The notes under the pieces are model-generated. The model was given only the letters and a program-made list of their open reading frames with translations, ran no database searches and was not told the DNA's origin. Below, piece by piece: positions 6,727-14,006 of a stretch of 21,699 nt of DNA. The stretch is from CAZEVY01 sp964515555 (GTDB lineage: Bacteria > Acidobacteriota > Terriglobia > Bryobacterales > Bryobacteraceae): contig CAZEVY010000091.1 of assembly GCA_964515555.1 (NCBI GenBank), positions 1 through 21,699 of the forward strand. Direction: 5' to 3'. How positions within the stretch are numbered: position 1 is the stretch's first letter; every line of letters starts with the position of its first letter. The position numbers were made by a program, and so were the translations under genes.

Positions 6727-8675
6727 CGGCGCCGGCGATCTGGCTCCTCCTGCTCCTGGCTGCCGACGGCGAGGGCGTTGCGACGGTGTCGCCGGCGGCA
6801 TCGACCGCGGGCGTCGCGGGAACCTGGAGCGTCCGCTACACCGCCGGCGCCTCCGGTCTCCCCACCGGCGGCAGCATCCGTGTCGAGATGCCGACCGGGT
6901 GGTCCGACGCGCGCTGGTCCGAGCCGCAGTTCGCCGCGCCCGGCAAGCCGCACTACATCTCCATCGCCTGCTCGAACGCATCGGTGAAGCTTTACCGGCA
7001 CGTCGAGAACTTCATGCCGTCGACCGGCAAGCGCCACTGGTTCCGCCGCGTCATCTACGCCGGCGTACAGGAGGGCCGTCTCGCCGCCGGCGACACCATC
7101 ACCGTCACCTACAACAACACCGTCGGGCCGGTCTTCGCCAACGAAGGCGTCGTCACCGTGCTCTCCGATCTCGATGGCGACGGTGTCGGCAAGCCGCTCG
7201 CCGCACTGCCGCGGCTCACCACGCGCGCGGCCGAGCCTGCCGAGATGCAGGTGATCGCGCCGAGCCAGGCCGCCGCGGGCAGGCCGATCGAAGTGCAGAT
7301 CAACGTCACCGACCGCTTCGCCAACGTCGCCGACTGGTCCGGCGCGGTCAAGGCCGACGGCCAGGACGCCGCGGTCGCCGCGGGACAGGCGCGCGTTCGC
7401 ATCGCTCCGGCGGGCGCGGGATTCCATCGCGTGATGGCCGTCTCGGACCGCTTCGGGCGCGTGGCGAGCAATCCGATCCGCGTCACCGCGCAGCCCGGGA
7501 AAGACGGAGTGTATTGGGGTGACCTCCACTCGCACACCGGCATCAGTGAGGACGGCAGCGGCGGCAACCCGTTCCCCTACGCCCGCGACGTGGCGCGCCT
7601 GGACTTCTATAGCCTCACCGACCACATCAACGTGCGCGGCGAGGCGCTGAACAATTTCGGAAAGGTCGGCAACGATTACGGCGAAGGCACCATGCCTAAC
7701 GAGTGGCGCTGGACGCGCGAGCAGACCGGCAAGTTCCACGAGCCCGGCCGTTTCGTGACGATTCTCGGCTTCGAGTACACGCTCATCTGGCCGTGGGGAC
7801 ACCACAACGTTTTCTATCGCGACACCAAGGCCGACTACTTCGTCGGCGACAAGGTCCCGACGACGGAAGCGCTCTGGGCCGCGCTCGACGCGCGCCGCGC
7901 CTTCACGATTCCGCATCACACCGGCATCGACTGGAACGACGGCGGCGTCACCAGCGCCGCGGTCGAGTGGCGCACGCGAAACGACCGCATGCGTCCCGCC
8001 GTCGAAGTGTACTCGATCCACGGCACCAGCGAGCTCTACGACCCGGCCAGCGGAATCTCCTACGAGAACGCCGTCCGCCGCATCTCGCTCGACGGGCCGC
8101 ACTACGCGCGCGACGGCTGGCGCGCCGGACACCGCATGGGAACCATCGCCTCCAGCGACAATCACACCGCGCAGCCCGGCCAGCGCCAGCAGGGACTCGC
8201 CGCCGTCTTCGCGCCTGAGCTGACGCGCGAGGCGATCTTCGACGCGCTGCGCGCGCGCCGCAGCTACGGCACGACGGGAGAGCGCATCTGGATGGACTTC
8301 CGCGTCGACGGCCGCGCCATGGGCGAGGAGTTCGCCGCCGCGTCGGCTCAGCCCGAGGTGACCTTCCGGCTCGCCGGCACGGGCGCTATTGACTTCGTCG
8401 AAGTGATGAAGCTCGATCTCGCCACGAAGCAGTTCCGGCGCCTGGGCATCCTCAACCCGGCCAGTGAGGACTGCGAGGGCCGATTCCGCGACGAGGATTT
8501 CGCCGCCGACAGCATGTACTATCTTCGGATGAAGCAGCACGATCGCGTGCGCGGCCGCGAAGTGTGGGCCTGGTCGTCGCCGGTGTGGGTACGGAAATCG
8601 GCGTCGCGCGCCTGGCTCGCGCCGCTGGTCGGTCTGATGCTCGCGACCGCGCTGGTGCGCGCCAAACGCCGATGA
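6723..8675 (+). CDS. DUF3604-like PHP-superfamily metallohydrolase with C-terminal membrane anchor
   Basis: A 650-residue exported protein. Residues 1-14 are a hydrophobic Sec signal. About 20-265 is a beta-rich N-terminal region of immunoglobulin-like character. The catalytic domain opens with YWGDLHSHTG (D267, H269, H271). It continues with YSLTDH, ILGFEYT, IPHHTG and SSDNH (D479, H481), the ordered His/Asp ligands of PHP-type metal sites as seen in DUF3604 proteins. A beta-sandwich follows to about 620. The last 22 residues form one hydrophobic helix ending in AKRR, which would tether the enzyme to the inner membrane facing the periplasm. It overlaps both neighbours by ATGA. It is the second PHP enzyme of the operon and clearly distinct in sequence from the one at 3239. 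The substrate is unknown. Confidence 0.78.
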   Translation: MTAPAIWLLLLLAADGEGVATVSPAASTAGVAGTWSVRYTAGASGLPTGGSIRVEMPTGWSDARWSEPQFAAPGKPHYISIACSNASVKLYRHVENFMPSTGKRHWFRRVIYAGVQEGRLAAGDTITVTYNNTVGPVFANEGVVTVLSDLDGDGVGKPLAALPRLTTRAAEPAEMQVIAPSQAAAGRPIEVQINVTDRFANVADWSGAVKADGQDAAVAAGQARVRIAPAGAGFHRVMAVSDRFGRVASNPIRVTAQPGKDGVYWGDLHSHTGISEDGSGGNPFPYARDVARLDFYSLTDHINVRGEALNNFGKVGNDYGEGTMPNEWRWTREQTGKFHEPGRFVTILGFEYTLIWPWGHHNVFYRDTKADYFVGDKVPTTEALWAALDARRAFTIPHHTGIDWNDGGVTSAAVEWRTRNDRMRPAVEVYSIHGTSELYDPASGISYENAVRRISLDGPHYARDGWRAGHRMGTIASSDNHTAQPGQRQQGLAAVFAPELTREAIFDALRARRSYGTTGERIWMDFRVDGRAMGEEFAAASAQPEVTFRLAGTGAIDFVEVMKLDLATKQFRRLGILNPASEDCEGRFRDEDFAADSMYYLRMKQHDRVRGREVWAWSSPVWVRKSASRAWLAPLVGLMLATALVRAKRR

Positions 8676-9718
8676 CGCCGGCATACGACATCACCAGGAC
8701 CTACGACTGGAACTACGACAACGCCCCGTCCTCGGCGCCCGCAATCGATGTGCCCGCCGTGGCCGGCTCGTGGGATTTCTGCGGCATCGCGACACGGTCG
8801 CCGCTCGGCATTCCCGCCGGTCCGCTGCTCAACAGCCGCTGGATACTCTACTACGCCGCGCTCGGCTACGACGTGTTGACCTACAAGACGGTGCGATCCT
8901 CGCATCGCGCCTGCTTCACGCCGCCGAATCTGCTGCCGGTCGCCGCACACCCGCTCACCGGCGAAGGCGTGGAAGTCATCGAGGACCCGGTGCCCGACTC
9001 CATCTCGTCCTGGGCGATCAGCTTCGGCATGCCCTCGAAGGACCCCGCCGTCTGGCGCGACGACGTCGAACGCGCACGCCGCGGCCTCGCTTCGGGGCAG
9101 GTGCTCGTCGTATCCGTTGTCGCGTCGCCGCAGTCCGACTGGACCATCGACGACATCGCGCGCGACTTCGCCCGCTGCGCGCGCTGGGCCGCCGACTCCG
9201 GCGCGCACGCCGTCGAGGCGAATCTCTCGTGTCCCAACGTGTGCACGCAGGAGGCGAATCTCTACGCCTCCGCCGAAAGCTCGCGCGCCGTCGCCGCCGC
9301 CGTGCGCGACGCTGTGCCCGAGCTGCCCGTGGCTCTCAAGATCGGACTGTTCCGCGACCGCGAGCAGGCCGAGGCCACCGTCGCCGCGGTCGACGGCCTC
9401 GTAGACGCCCTCAGCACCACCAACAGCATCACGGCGCCGGTGCGCGGGGTGTCGGGGGCGATGCTGTTCGACGGCGCGCGCCGCGGCATCGGCGGACGCT
9501 GCATCACGTCTCGCTGCCTCGAAGAGCTCGCCATGCTGCGCGAGATCATCGCCGCGCGCGGGTCGGCGATGCGCCTCATCGGCGTCGGCGGCGTCTCCAC
9601 GGCGCCCGACGTTCGCGACCGCCTCGCGGCCGGCGCGCATCACGTGCAGATCGCCACCGCCGCCATGCTCGACGCGGCGCTGGCGATTAAGATACGAAGG
9701 GAACTATGCGCCGCGTAA
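8672..9718 (+). CDS. Dihydroorotate/dihydropyrimidine dehydrogenase-like FMN TIM-barrel protein
   Basis: A 348-residue cytoplasmic protein with no signal peptide. The class 1 dihydroorotate dehydrogenase fold is recognisable from PLGIPAGPL at the barrel start, TYKTVRS (K72, FMN contact), NLSCPN (N184, C187, N189) with the class 1 active-site Cys, TTNSI, and a C-terminal IGVGGVSTAPDV plus GAHHVQIATA phosphate-binding motif. The usual PGKP stretch after the active-site Cys is replaced by CTQEANLYAS. An N-terminal extension of about 40 residues precedes the barrel. There is no Fe-S domain as in PreA/DPD. Sitting in an operon of exported hydrolases, it is unlikely to be the pyrimidine biosynthesis enzyme. 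It more probably reduces or oxidises a ring or enone compound of the pathway. The ATG overlaps the upstream stop, and the gene overlaps the next by 13 bases. Confidence 0.75.
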   Translation: MTPAYDITRTYDWNYDNAPSSAPAIDVPAVAGSWDFCGIATRSPLGIPAGPLLNSRWILYYAALGYDVLTYKTVRSSHRACFTPPNLLPVAAHPLTGEGVEVIEDPVPDSISSWAISFGMPSKDPAVWRDDVERARRGLASGQVLVVSVVASPQSDWTIDDIARDFARCARWAADSGAHAVEANLSCPNVCTQEANLYASAESSRAVAAAVRDAVPELPVALKIGLFRDREQAEATVAAVDGLVDALSTTNSITAPVRGVSGAMLFDGARRGIGGRCITSRCLEELAMLREIIAARGSAMRLIGVGGVSTAPDVRDRLAAGAHHVQIATAAMLDAALAIKIRRELCAA

Positions 9719-10578
9719 TCTTTCTCGTCGCCGCCGGCCTCGCCGCGCAGGACAAGCTCATCGTCAAGCAGACCGACCCCATCGGCTGCATCGTCGAGAA
9801 CGTCTTCTTCCGCGCCGACCTTTCCAAGCGCACCGTCAACGGCGCCGACGAGGACAACGGCACGCTCCGCGCCCTCACCTACAAGCAGTTCGGCGTCACG
9901 TTGCTGCGCTCCCAGAACCGCATGCACTGGGCGCCGAGCCTGCAACGCGCCGGCGCGCGATCCTACACCAGCATCGGCGTGTGGAACCCGGTGCAGAAGT
10001 ACGAGCGGCTGGAGTCGGACCAGTCGTACATACTCAAGCGCGAAGGCTACCTGCAAGGCTACCCCGAGGTGAAGCTGGAGACCGAATACATATTCCACGC
10101 CGGCGTTCCGTACTTCATATTCCGATCCGCGATGACCGTGGAGAAGCCCGTCGAACTGTACTGGGTGCGCAACCAGGAGATGACGATGGACGCGTTCTTC
10201 ACGCACGTCGTCTGGCCGGGTCGCGACGGCAAAGAGCGCATGGCGACCTTCGACGCGCGCGGGCCGATTCTCGAAAAGGAGCCCATCCCGGTCGACGCGC
10301 CCTGGGTGGCGTTCGTCAATCTCGACAAGGGCTACGGCTACGGCGCCATCGCGCTCGAATACAAGTCGACGATGACGGCCGGCGCCGCGATGGTGTCGAT
10401 CAACGATGGCGTCAACAACGGCAAGTATTGGGACCGACGCCTGATCAACCAGGTCAACACCAAGGTGGAGCCGGGCACGCGATGGGAGGAGCGCAACGCC
10501 TACGTGCTTTTCCACGCGCCGCAGGATGCGCCGGTCCGCGAGTTCCTCGACTGGGTGAAGCGGCTCCGAAAGCAGTAG
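9706..10578 (+). CDS. Secreted beta-rich protein of unknown function
   Basis: I do not recognise this 290-residue protein. Residues 1-14 (MRRVIFLVAAGLAA) form a short export signal. The rest is rich in aromatic and beta-forming residues and has charged pairs typical of a beta-sandwich. That could suit a carbohydrate-binding, mutarotase-like or lyase-like fold. Noteworthy stretches are VELYWVRNQEMTMD at mid-length and DGVNNGKYWDRRLINQ near residue 230. GAAGGGA lies just before the ATG. The start is inside the end of the flavoprotein gene (13-base overlap), and it is the last gene of the operon. Its stop is one base from the stop of the convergent operon. Its place in the operon suggests the same substrate as the glycosidase and the two PHP enzymes. 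Confidence 0.7.
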   Translation: MRRVIFLVAAGLAAQDKLIVKQTDPIGCIVENVFFRADLSKRTVNGADEDNGTLRALTYKQFGVTLLRSQNRMHWAPSLQRAGARSYTSIGVWNPVQKYERLESDQSYILKREGYLQGYPEVKLETEYIFHAGVPYFIFRSAMTVEKPVELYWVRNQEMTMDAFFTHVVWPGRDGKERMATFDARGPILEKEPIPVDAPWVAFVNLDKGYGYGAIALEYKSTMTAGAAMVSINDGVNNGKYWDRRLINQVNTKVEPGTRWEERNAYVLFHAPQDAPVREFLDWVKRLRKQ

Positions 10579-10579
10579 C

Positions 10580-11626
10580 CTATCGCGCCGCCCGCGCGTA
10601 ATACCCGTCGCGCGATTGCACCACCAGGCCCTTGCGCTTCACCGTGACGCGCAGCTTGCGATACTCGCCCGTCCCTGGCTTGTCGGGCGTGTAACCCAGG
10701 CTGTACTGGTTGCGCAATTCCTCTTCGATGCGGTCGTAGACGCCGTCGATCGCCTGCGCGCGGCCTGCCTCGAAGCTGGCCGCGCCGGTGTTAGTCGAGA
10801 TGCCTTCGAGGGCCTCCTTACCGGAGCGGCCGGCCGGAACGCGGCCCAATACGCCGGGCAGCGGGCCCCCGTCGCCGGCGGAGAAGCGGATGGCGTAGAC
10901 CAGCGTGTCGGCGCGCTGCGCGGCCTCGATCGCATCGTTGATGCCGACCTTGCTGCCGAAGTCGGCGCCGTCGGAAAGTACGATCAGCGCTTTGCGGCCC
11001 TCCTGTTTCTTCATCAGCTCGTCGGAGGCCAGCAGGACGGCGTCGTAGAGCGTCGTGCCGCCGCGCGGTCCACCGCCGAGCGTCGGCCGGCGCCGTCCGC
11101 CGGGACCCGCCGCCCCACCGCGCCGCTGGAGGCGCTGCTCGGGCAGTGTCAAGAGCGCCAGCGCCTTCTCCAGTTCCTTGCGCGACGACGTCAGGTCCTG
11201 CAACAGCTCCACCTCGAAATCGAAATGGATCAGGAACGCGACGTCGCGATCCTCGCGCATCACCTTGTCGACGAACCGGTAGCTGGCCTTCTTCACCACG
11301 TCGAGCACGCGCATCATGCTGAGGCTGGTGTCGACCAGCAGGCCGAGCGTGAGCGGCAGATCGGTCTGTCGCGAGAAGTAGCGGACTTGCTGCGGGCGTC
11401 CGTCCTCCTCGACTACGAAGTCGTCCTTCGTCAGGTCGTCGACGATCTTGCCCGACCTGTCGCGCACCGAGGCGAGGATGTTCACGACGCTCACGTCGGA
11501 GGAGAATGTCGCCTCTTGCGCGGCCAGTCGCGCGCCGGCGAGCGTCCCGAGGAACGTGCGCCGATCGATACACGCCTGGCCCACGTCTGGAAAGATGCAC
11601 CCGCCTGGCCGGCGGTTTCGCCTCAT
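10580..11626 (-). CDS. VWFA-domain protein of the acidobacterial type
   Basis: A 348-residue exported protein with one von Willebrand A domain. After an N-terminal extension, IDRRTFLGTLAGA (20-32) resembles a Tat signal. A beta domain (about 43-85, VNILASVRD and KDDFVVEEDG) precedes the A domain. The A domain has a complete metal-ion-dependent adhesion site: D99-T-S101-L-S103, T191 and D219. A C-terminal sheet (YSLGYTPD, YRKLRV, RDGYY) follows. This arrangement matches the acidobacterial VWFA-related family. An unusual Gly/Arg/Pro-rich insertion occupies about 168-190 inside the A domain. The start at 11626 overlaps the protease stop by ATGA; the GTG at 11584 is an alternative that would shorten the Tat n-region. 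It is the last gene of its operon. The binding partner is unknown. Confidence 0.85.
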   Translation of the reverse strand: MRRNRRPGGCIFPDVGQACIDRRTFLGTLAGARLAAQEATFSSDVSVVNILASVRDRSGKIVDDLTKDDFVVEEDGRPQQVRYFSRQTDLPLTLGLLVDTSLSMMRVLDVVKKASYRFVDKVMREDRDVAFLIHFDFEVELLQDLTSSRKELEKALALLTLPEQRLQRRGGAAGPGGRRRPTLGGGPRGGTTLYDAVLLASDELMKKQEGRKALIVLSDGADFGSKVGINDAIEAAQRADTLVYAIRFSAGDGGPLPGVLGRVPAGRSGKEALEGISTNTGAASFEAGRAQAIDGVYDRIEEELRNQYSLGYTPDKPGTGEYRKLRVTVKRKGLVVQSRDGYYARAAR

Positions 11627-13023
11627 CGCACCCCCAGCACGTCGAGCGCCTTCAGCACCACCGGGTCGTCATTCAGCTCCACCTCGTCGCCCTTGGCGAC
11701 CCCCAGCGCCTGGTTGAAGATCTCCTGTTTCAGCCGCCTCCGTATCCACCCGGCCTCGGTGAACCACTGGTTCACGCCCGGCCGGATATTGCGCTCCGAG
11801 CACCACGCCTGAAAGCGGTCCATCACCGCCGGCGGCACCTCAAATGTTCCGTCGACCTTGGTTCCGCCGCGCAGGAATTCAGTCGCGAAGCTCGGAAAAG
11901 ACCCGCTCGCGTCCAGCACCACGCGAAGCCGCGACTGTCCCGCGGGCGTGGTGGCGTGATCCGGGCGGATGCCGCCGGCGAGCTTGGCCGTCGCCCCTTC
12001 GAGCTGTGTCCCGCCGAGCGGCTTCTGGATCGAACGGCCGCTGGGCGTGTAGTAGAACGCCGTCGTCAGCGCCAGCCCGCTGCCTCCCGTGAGATTGAAC
12101 ACCGACTGCACCAGACCCTTGCCGAAGCTCGTCTCGCCGACGATCGCCCCGCGCTTGTGGTCCTGAATCGCGCCCGCGACGATCTCCGATCCGCTGGCCG
12201 ACTTGGCGTCGATCAGCACCGCCATCGGAAACCGGTATCCTTCCACGCCCGCCGGAACCTTGATTTCCTCGCCCTTCGTCGCGCGGCCGCGAGCCGTCAG
12301 GATCGTCCGTCCGGGCTCGAGAAACATCGCCGCGATCTCCAGCGCCGGCGGCATCAGGCCGCCCGGATTGCCGCGCAGGTCGAGCACCAGCCCCTTCATC
12401 GCCGCGCCGCCGAGCGACTCGATCGCGGCGCGCAATTGCTTCGGCGTCTCCGATTCGAAGCTCGTCACGCGCGCGTATCCCACCCCCGGGCGGATTGCGA
12501 ACCTGCGGTCCACCGATTCGCTCGCGAGCTGCTCCGGCGTCAGCGCGAATTGCAAAAGCCGCAGGCTCCCCGGACGCCGCACGTCGATCTTGGCCTCGCG
12601 CTGCCGGGTCTCGCTGAGCAGTCCGATGATCTGCTCCATCTCCAGCCAGTCGAGCCGGATTCCATTCACCGCGACGATCTCGTCGCCGGCCTCCAGTCCC
12701 GCGCGCGCCGCCGGCGTCCCCGCCAGCGTTTGCAGGATGATCACGCGTCCCGGCAGCACCGAGACCACCGTGCCGAAGCCCTTGTGCGTCGAGCGCTCCA
12801 TCTCGCGGAGCTGATCGAACTGGTCCGGCGGCAGGAACACCGAGTGCGGATCGAGACGCCGCAGCATGCCGGGAATCGCGCCCTCGAAGAGCGCCTGGTG
12901 CGCGTTCACCGGCGACGCCGCGTGCCGCTCCACCAGCGCGTAGACCGCCGCCATCTTGCGAAGCGCTTCTTCGGTGTCGGTCGGCGCCTGCGCGATCAGC
13001 AGCAGCGGCAACAGCGGGAGCAT
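11623..13023 (-). CDS. S41-family C-terminal processing peptidase (CtpA/Tsp-like)
   Basis: A 466-residue exported serine protease. Residues 1-12 (MLPLLPLLLIAQ) are a short hydrophobic signal. About 15-75 is the N-terminal helical region ending in RRLDPHSVFLPP. About 80-155 is a PDZ domain (AARAGLEAGDEIVAVNG). The S41 core follows, with LVLDLRGNPGG, the catalytic Ser at about S277 in SASGSE, D288, and the general-base Lys K302 in SFGKG, spaced exactly as in Tsp. A roughly 90-residue C-terminal region ends with EVELNDDPVVLKALDVL. The longer open frame upstream runs into ddl, and the ATG at 13023 is chosen because the signal starts there, 5 bases after the ddl stop. It probably cleaves C-termini of periplasmic or outer-membrane proteins. 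Confidence 0.9.
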   Translation of the reverse strand: MLPLLPLLLIAQAPTDTEEALRKMAAVYALVERHAASPVNAHQALFEGAIPGMLRRLDPHSVFLPPDQFDQLREMERSTHKGFGTVVSVLPGRVIILQTLAGTPAARAGLEAGDEIVAVNGIRLDWLEMEQIIGLLSETRQREAKIDVRRPGSLRLLQFALTPEQLASESVDRRFAIRPGVGYARVTSFESETPKQLRAAIESLGGAAMKGLVLDLRGNPGGLMPPALEIAAMFLEPGRTILTARGRATKGEEIKVPAGVEGYRFPMAVLIDAKSASGSEIVAGAIQDHKRGAIVGETSFGKGLVQSVFNLTGGSGLALTTAFYYTPSGRSIQKPLGGTQLEGATAKLAGGIRPDHATTPAGQSRLRVVLDASGSFPSFATEFLRGGTKVDGTFEVPPAVMDRFQAWCSERNIRPGVNQWFTEAGWIRRRLKQEIFNQALGVAKGDEVELNDDPVVLKALDVLGVR

Positions 13024-13028
13024 CGCGG

Positions 13029-14006
13029 TCAGCGGCTGTACTCGGTGGCCTGCCGCGCGGCGTGGCGTTCGAGCGCCAGCTCGATCAGCCGGTCGACCAG
13101 CTTCGCGAAGGGAATGCCGCTGTGCTCCCACATCTTCGGGTACATGCTGATGGACGTGAAGCCCGGAATGGTGTTGATCTCGTTGATGTAGAGGCGCCCC
13201 GTCGCCGACTCCAGCAGAAAATCGACGCGCGCCATTCCCTCGCAACCGACGGCGCGGTAACACTCAATGGCGAGCCGCCGCAGCTCGTCGGTCTGCGCCT
13301 CGGGGAGATCCGCGGGAAGGCGCGTCTGGGCCTTGTCGAGCAGGTACTTGTCCTCGTAGTCGTAAAACTCGCGCGACGGGAGAATCTCGCAGGGCAGCGA
13401 CGCGGCCGGGTCGCCGTTGCCGAGCACCGAGCATTCCAGCTCGCGTCCCTCGATCGCGCGCTCCACCAGGATCTTGCTGTCGTAGCGCGCCGCCAGCGCC
13501 AGCGCCTTCCGAAGCTCATTGCCGTCGTGCGCCTTCGAAATGCCGACCGACGATCCGAGATTGGCCGGCTTGACGAACATCGGGTAGGGAAACTGCCGGC
13601 TGGCGGCGTCCGCGTCGAGATGTTCGCGCGTCATCGTGACGTACTCCACCACCGGCAGGCCGCGCTCGCGGCACAGGCGCTTCATGAACTCCTTGTCCAT
13701 CGCCACCGCCGACGCCAGCACGCCGCCGCCGACGTACGGCAGTCCGGCCAGCTCCAGCAGACCCTGCACCGTGCCGTCTTCGCCGAAAGTCCCGTGCAGC
13801 ACCGGGAACACCACGTCGATTCCGGGGTTCCCGCCGGGCTCCGGCTGAATCGCGCGCGGCGTCCAGCGGCCGTCCTTGGCGATCAGGTATTCGAGCGGCT
13901 CGTACCTTTCGCGATCCAGCGCCGCCAGAATCGCCTGCGCCGAGCGGACCGAGACCTCGTGCTCGCCGCTGCGCCCGCCGTAGAGCACCGCCACGCGAGT
14001 CTTCAT
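13029..14006 (-). CDS. ddl: D-alanine--D-alanine ligase
   Basis: A 325-residue ATP-grasp enzyme that joins two D-alanines for the peptidoglycan precursor in the cytoplasm. Diagnostic features are GGRSGEHEVS near residue 10 (E15 contacts the first D-Ala), HGTFGEDGTVQG (71-82), YVGGG, the ATP-binding VKPANLGSSVGI (146-156), and FYDYEDKY (214-221) on the omega loop, the Tyr-containing version typical of D-Ala rather than D-lactate enzymes. At the end come the metal ligands of NEINTIPGFT (275-284). The length is normal for the family. The start overlaps the arginase stop by 4 bases, so it is translationally coupled. Identity is secure; being co-transcribed with arginase is unusual. Confidence 0.97.
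   Translation of the reverse strand: MKTRVAVLYGGRSGEHEVSVRSAQAILAALDRERYEPLEYLIAKDGRWTPRAIQPEPGGNPGIDVVFPVLHGTFGEDGTVQGLLELAGLPYVGGGVLASAVAMDKEFMKRLCRERGLPVVEYVTMTREHLDADAASRQFPYPMFVKPANLGSSVGISKAHDGNELRKALALAARYDSKILVERAIEGRELECSVLGNGDPAASLPCEILPSREFYDYEDKYLLDKAQTRLPADLPEAQTDELRRLAIECYRAVGCEGMARVDFLLESATGRLYINEINTIPGFTSISMYPKMWEHSGIPFAKLVDRLIELALERHAARQATEYSR

Noticed and set aside
5590..6981. 463-codon minus-strand open frame across the LacI gene
   Set aside because: It is antisense to well-supported genes and has no domain signature.
6546..8684. 712-codon minus-strand open frame
   Set aside because: It mirrors the DUF3604-like gene, whose metal-site motifs are clear on the plus strand. 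The composition is that of a shadow frame.
11506..13191. 561-codon plus-strand open frame
   Set aside because: It lies opposite the S41 protease, which has an intact catalytic Ser/Lys pair. The frame is Arg/His-rich without motifs.
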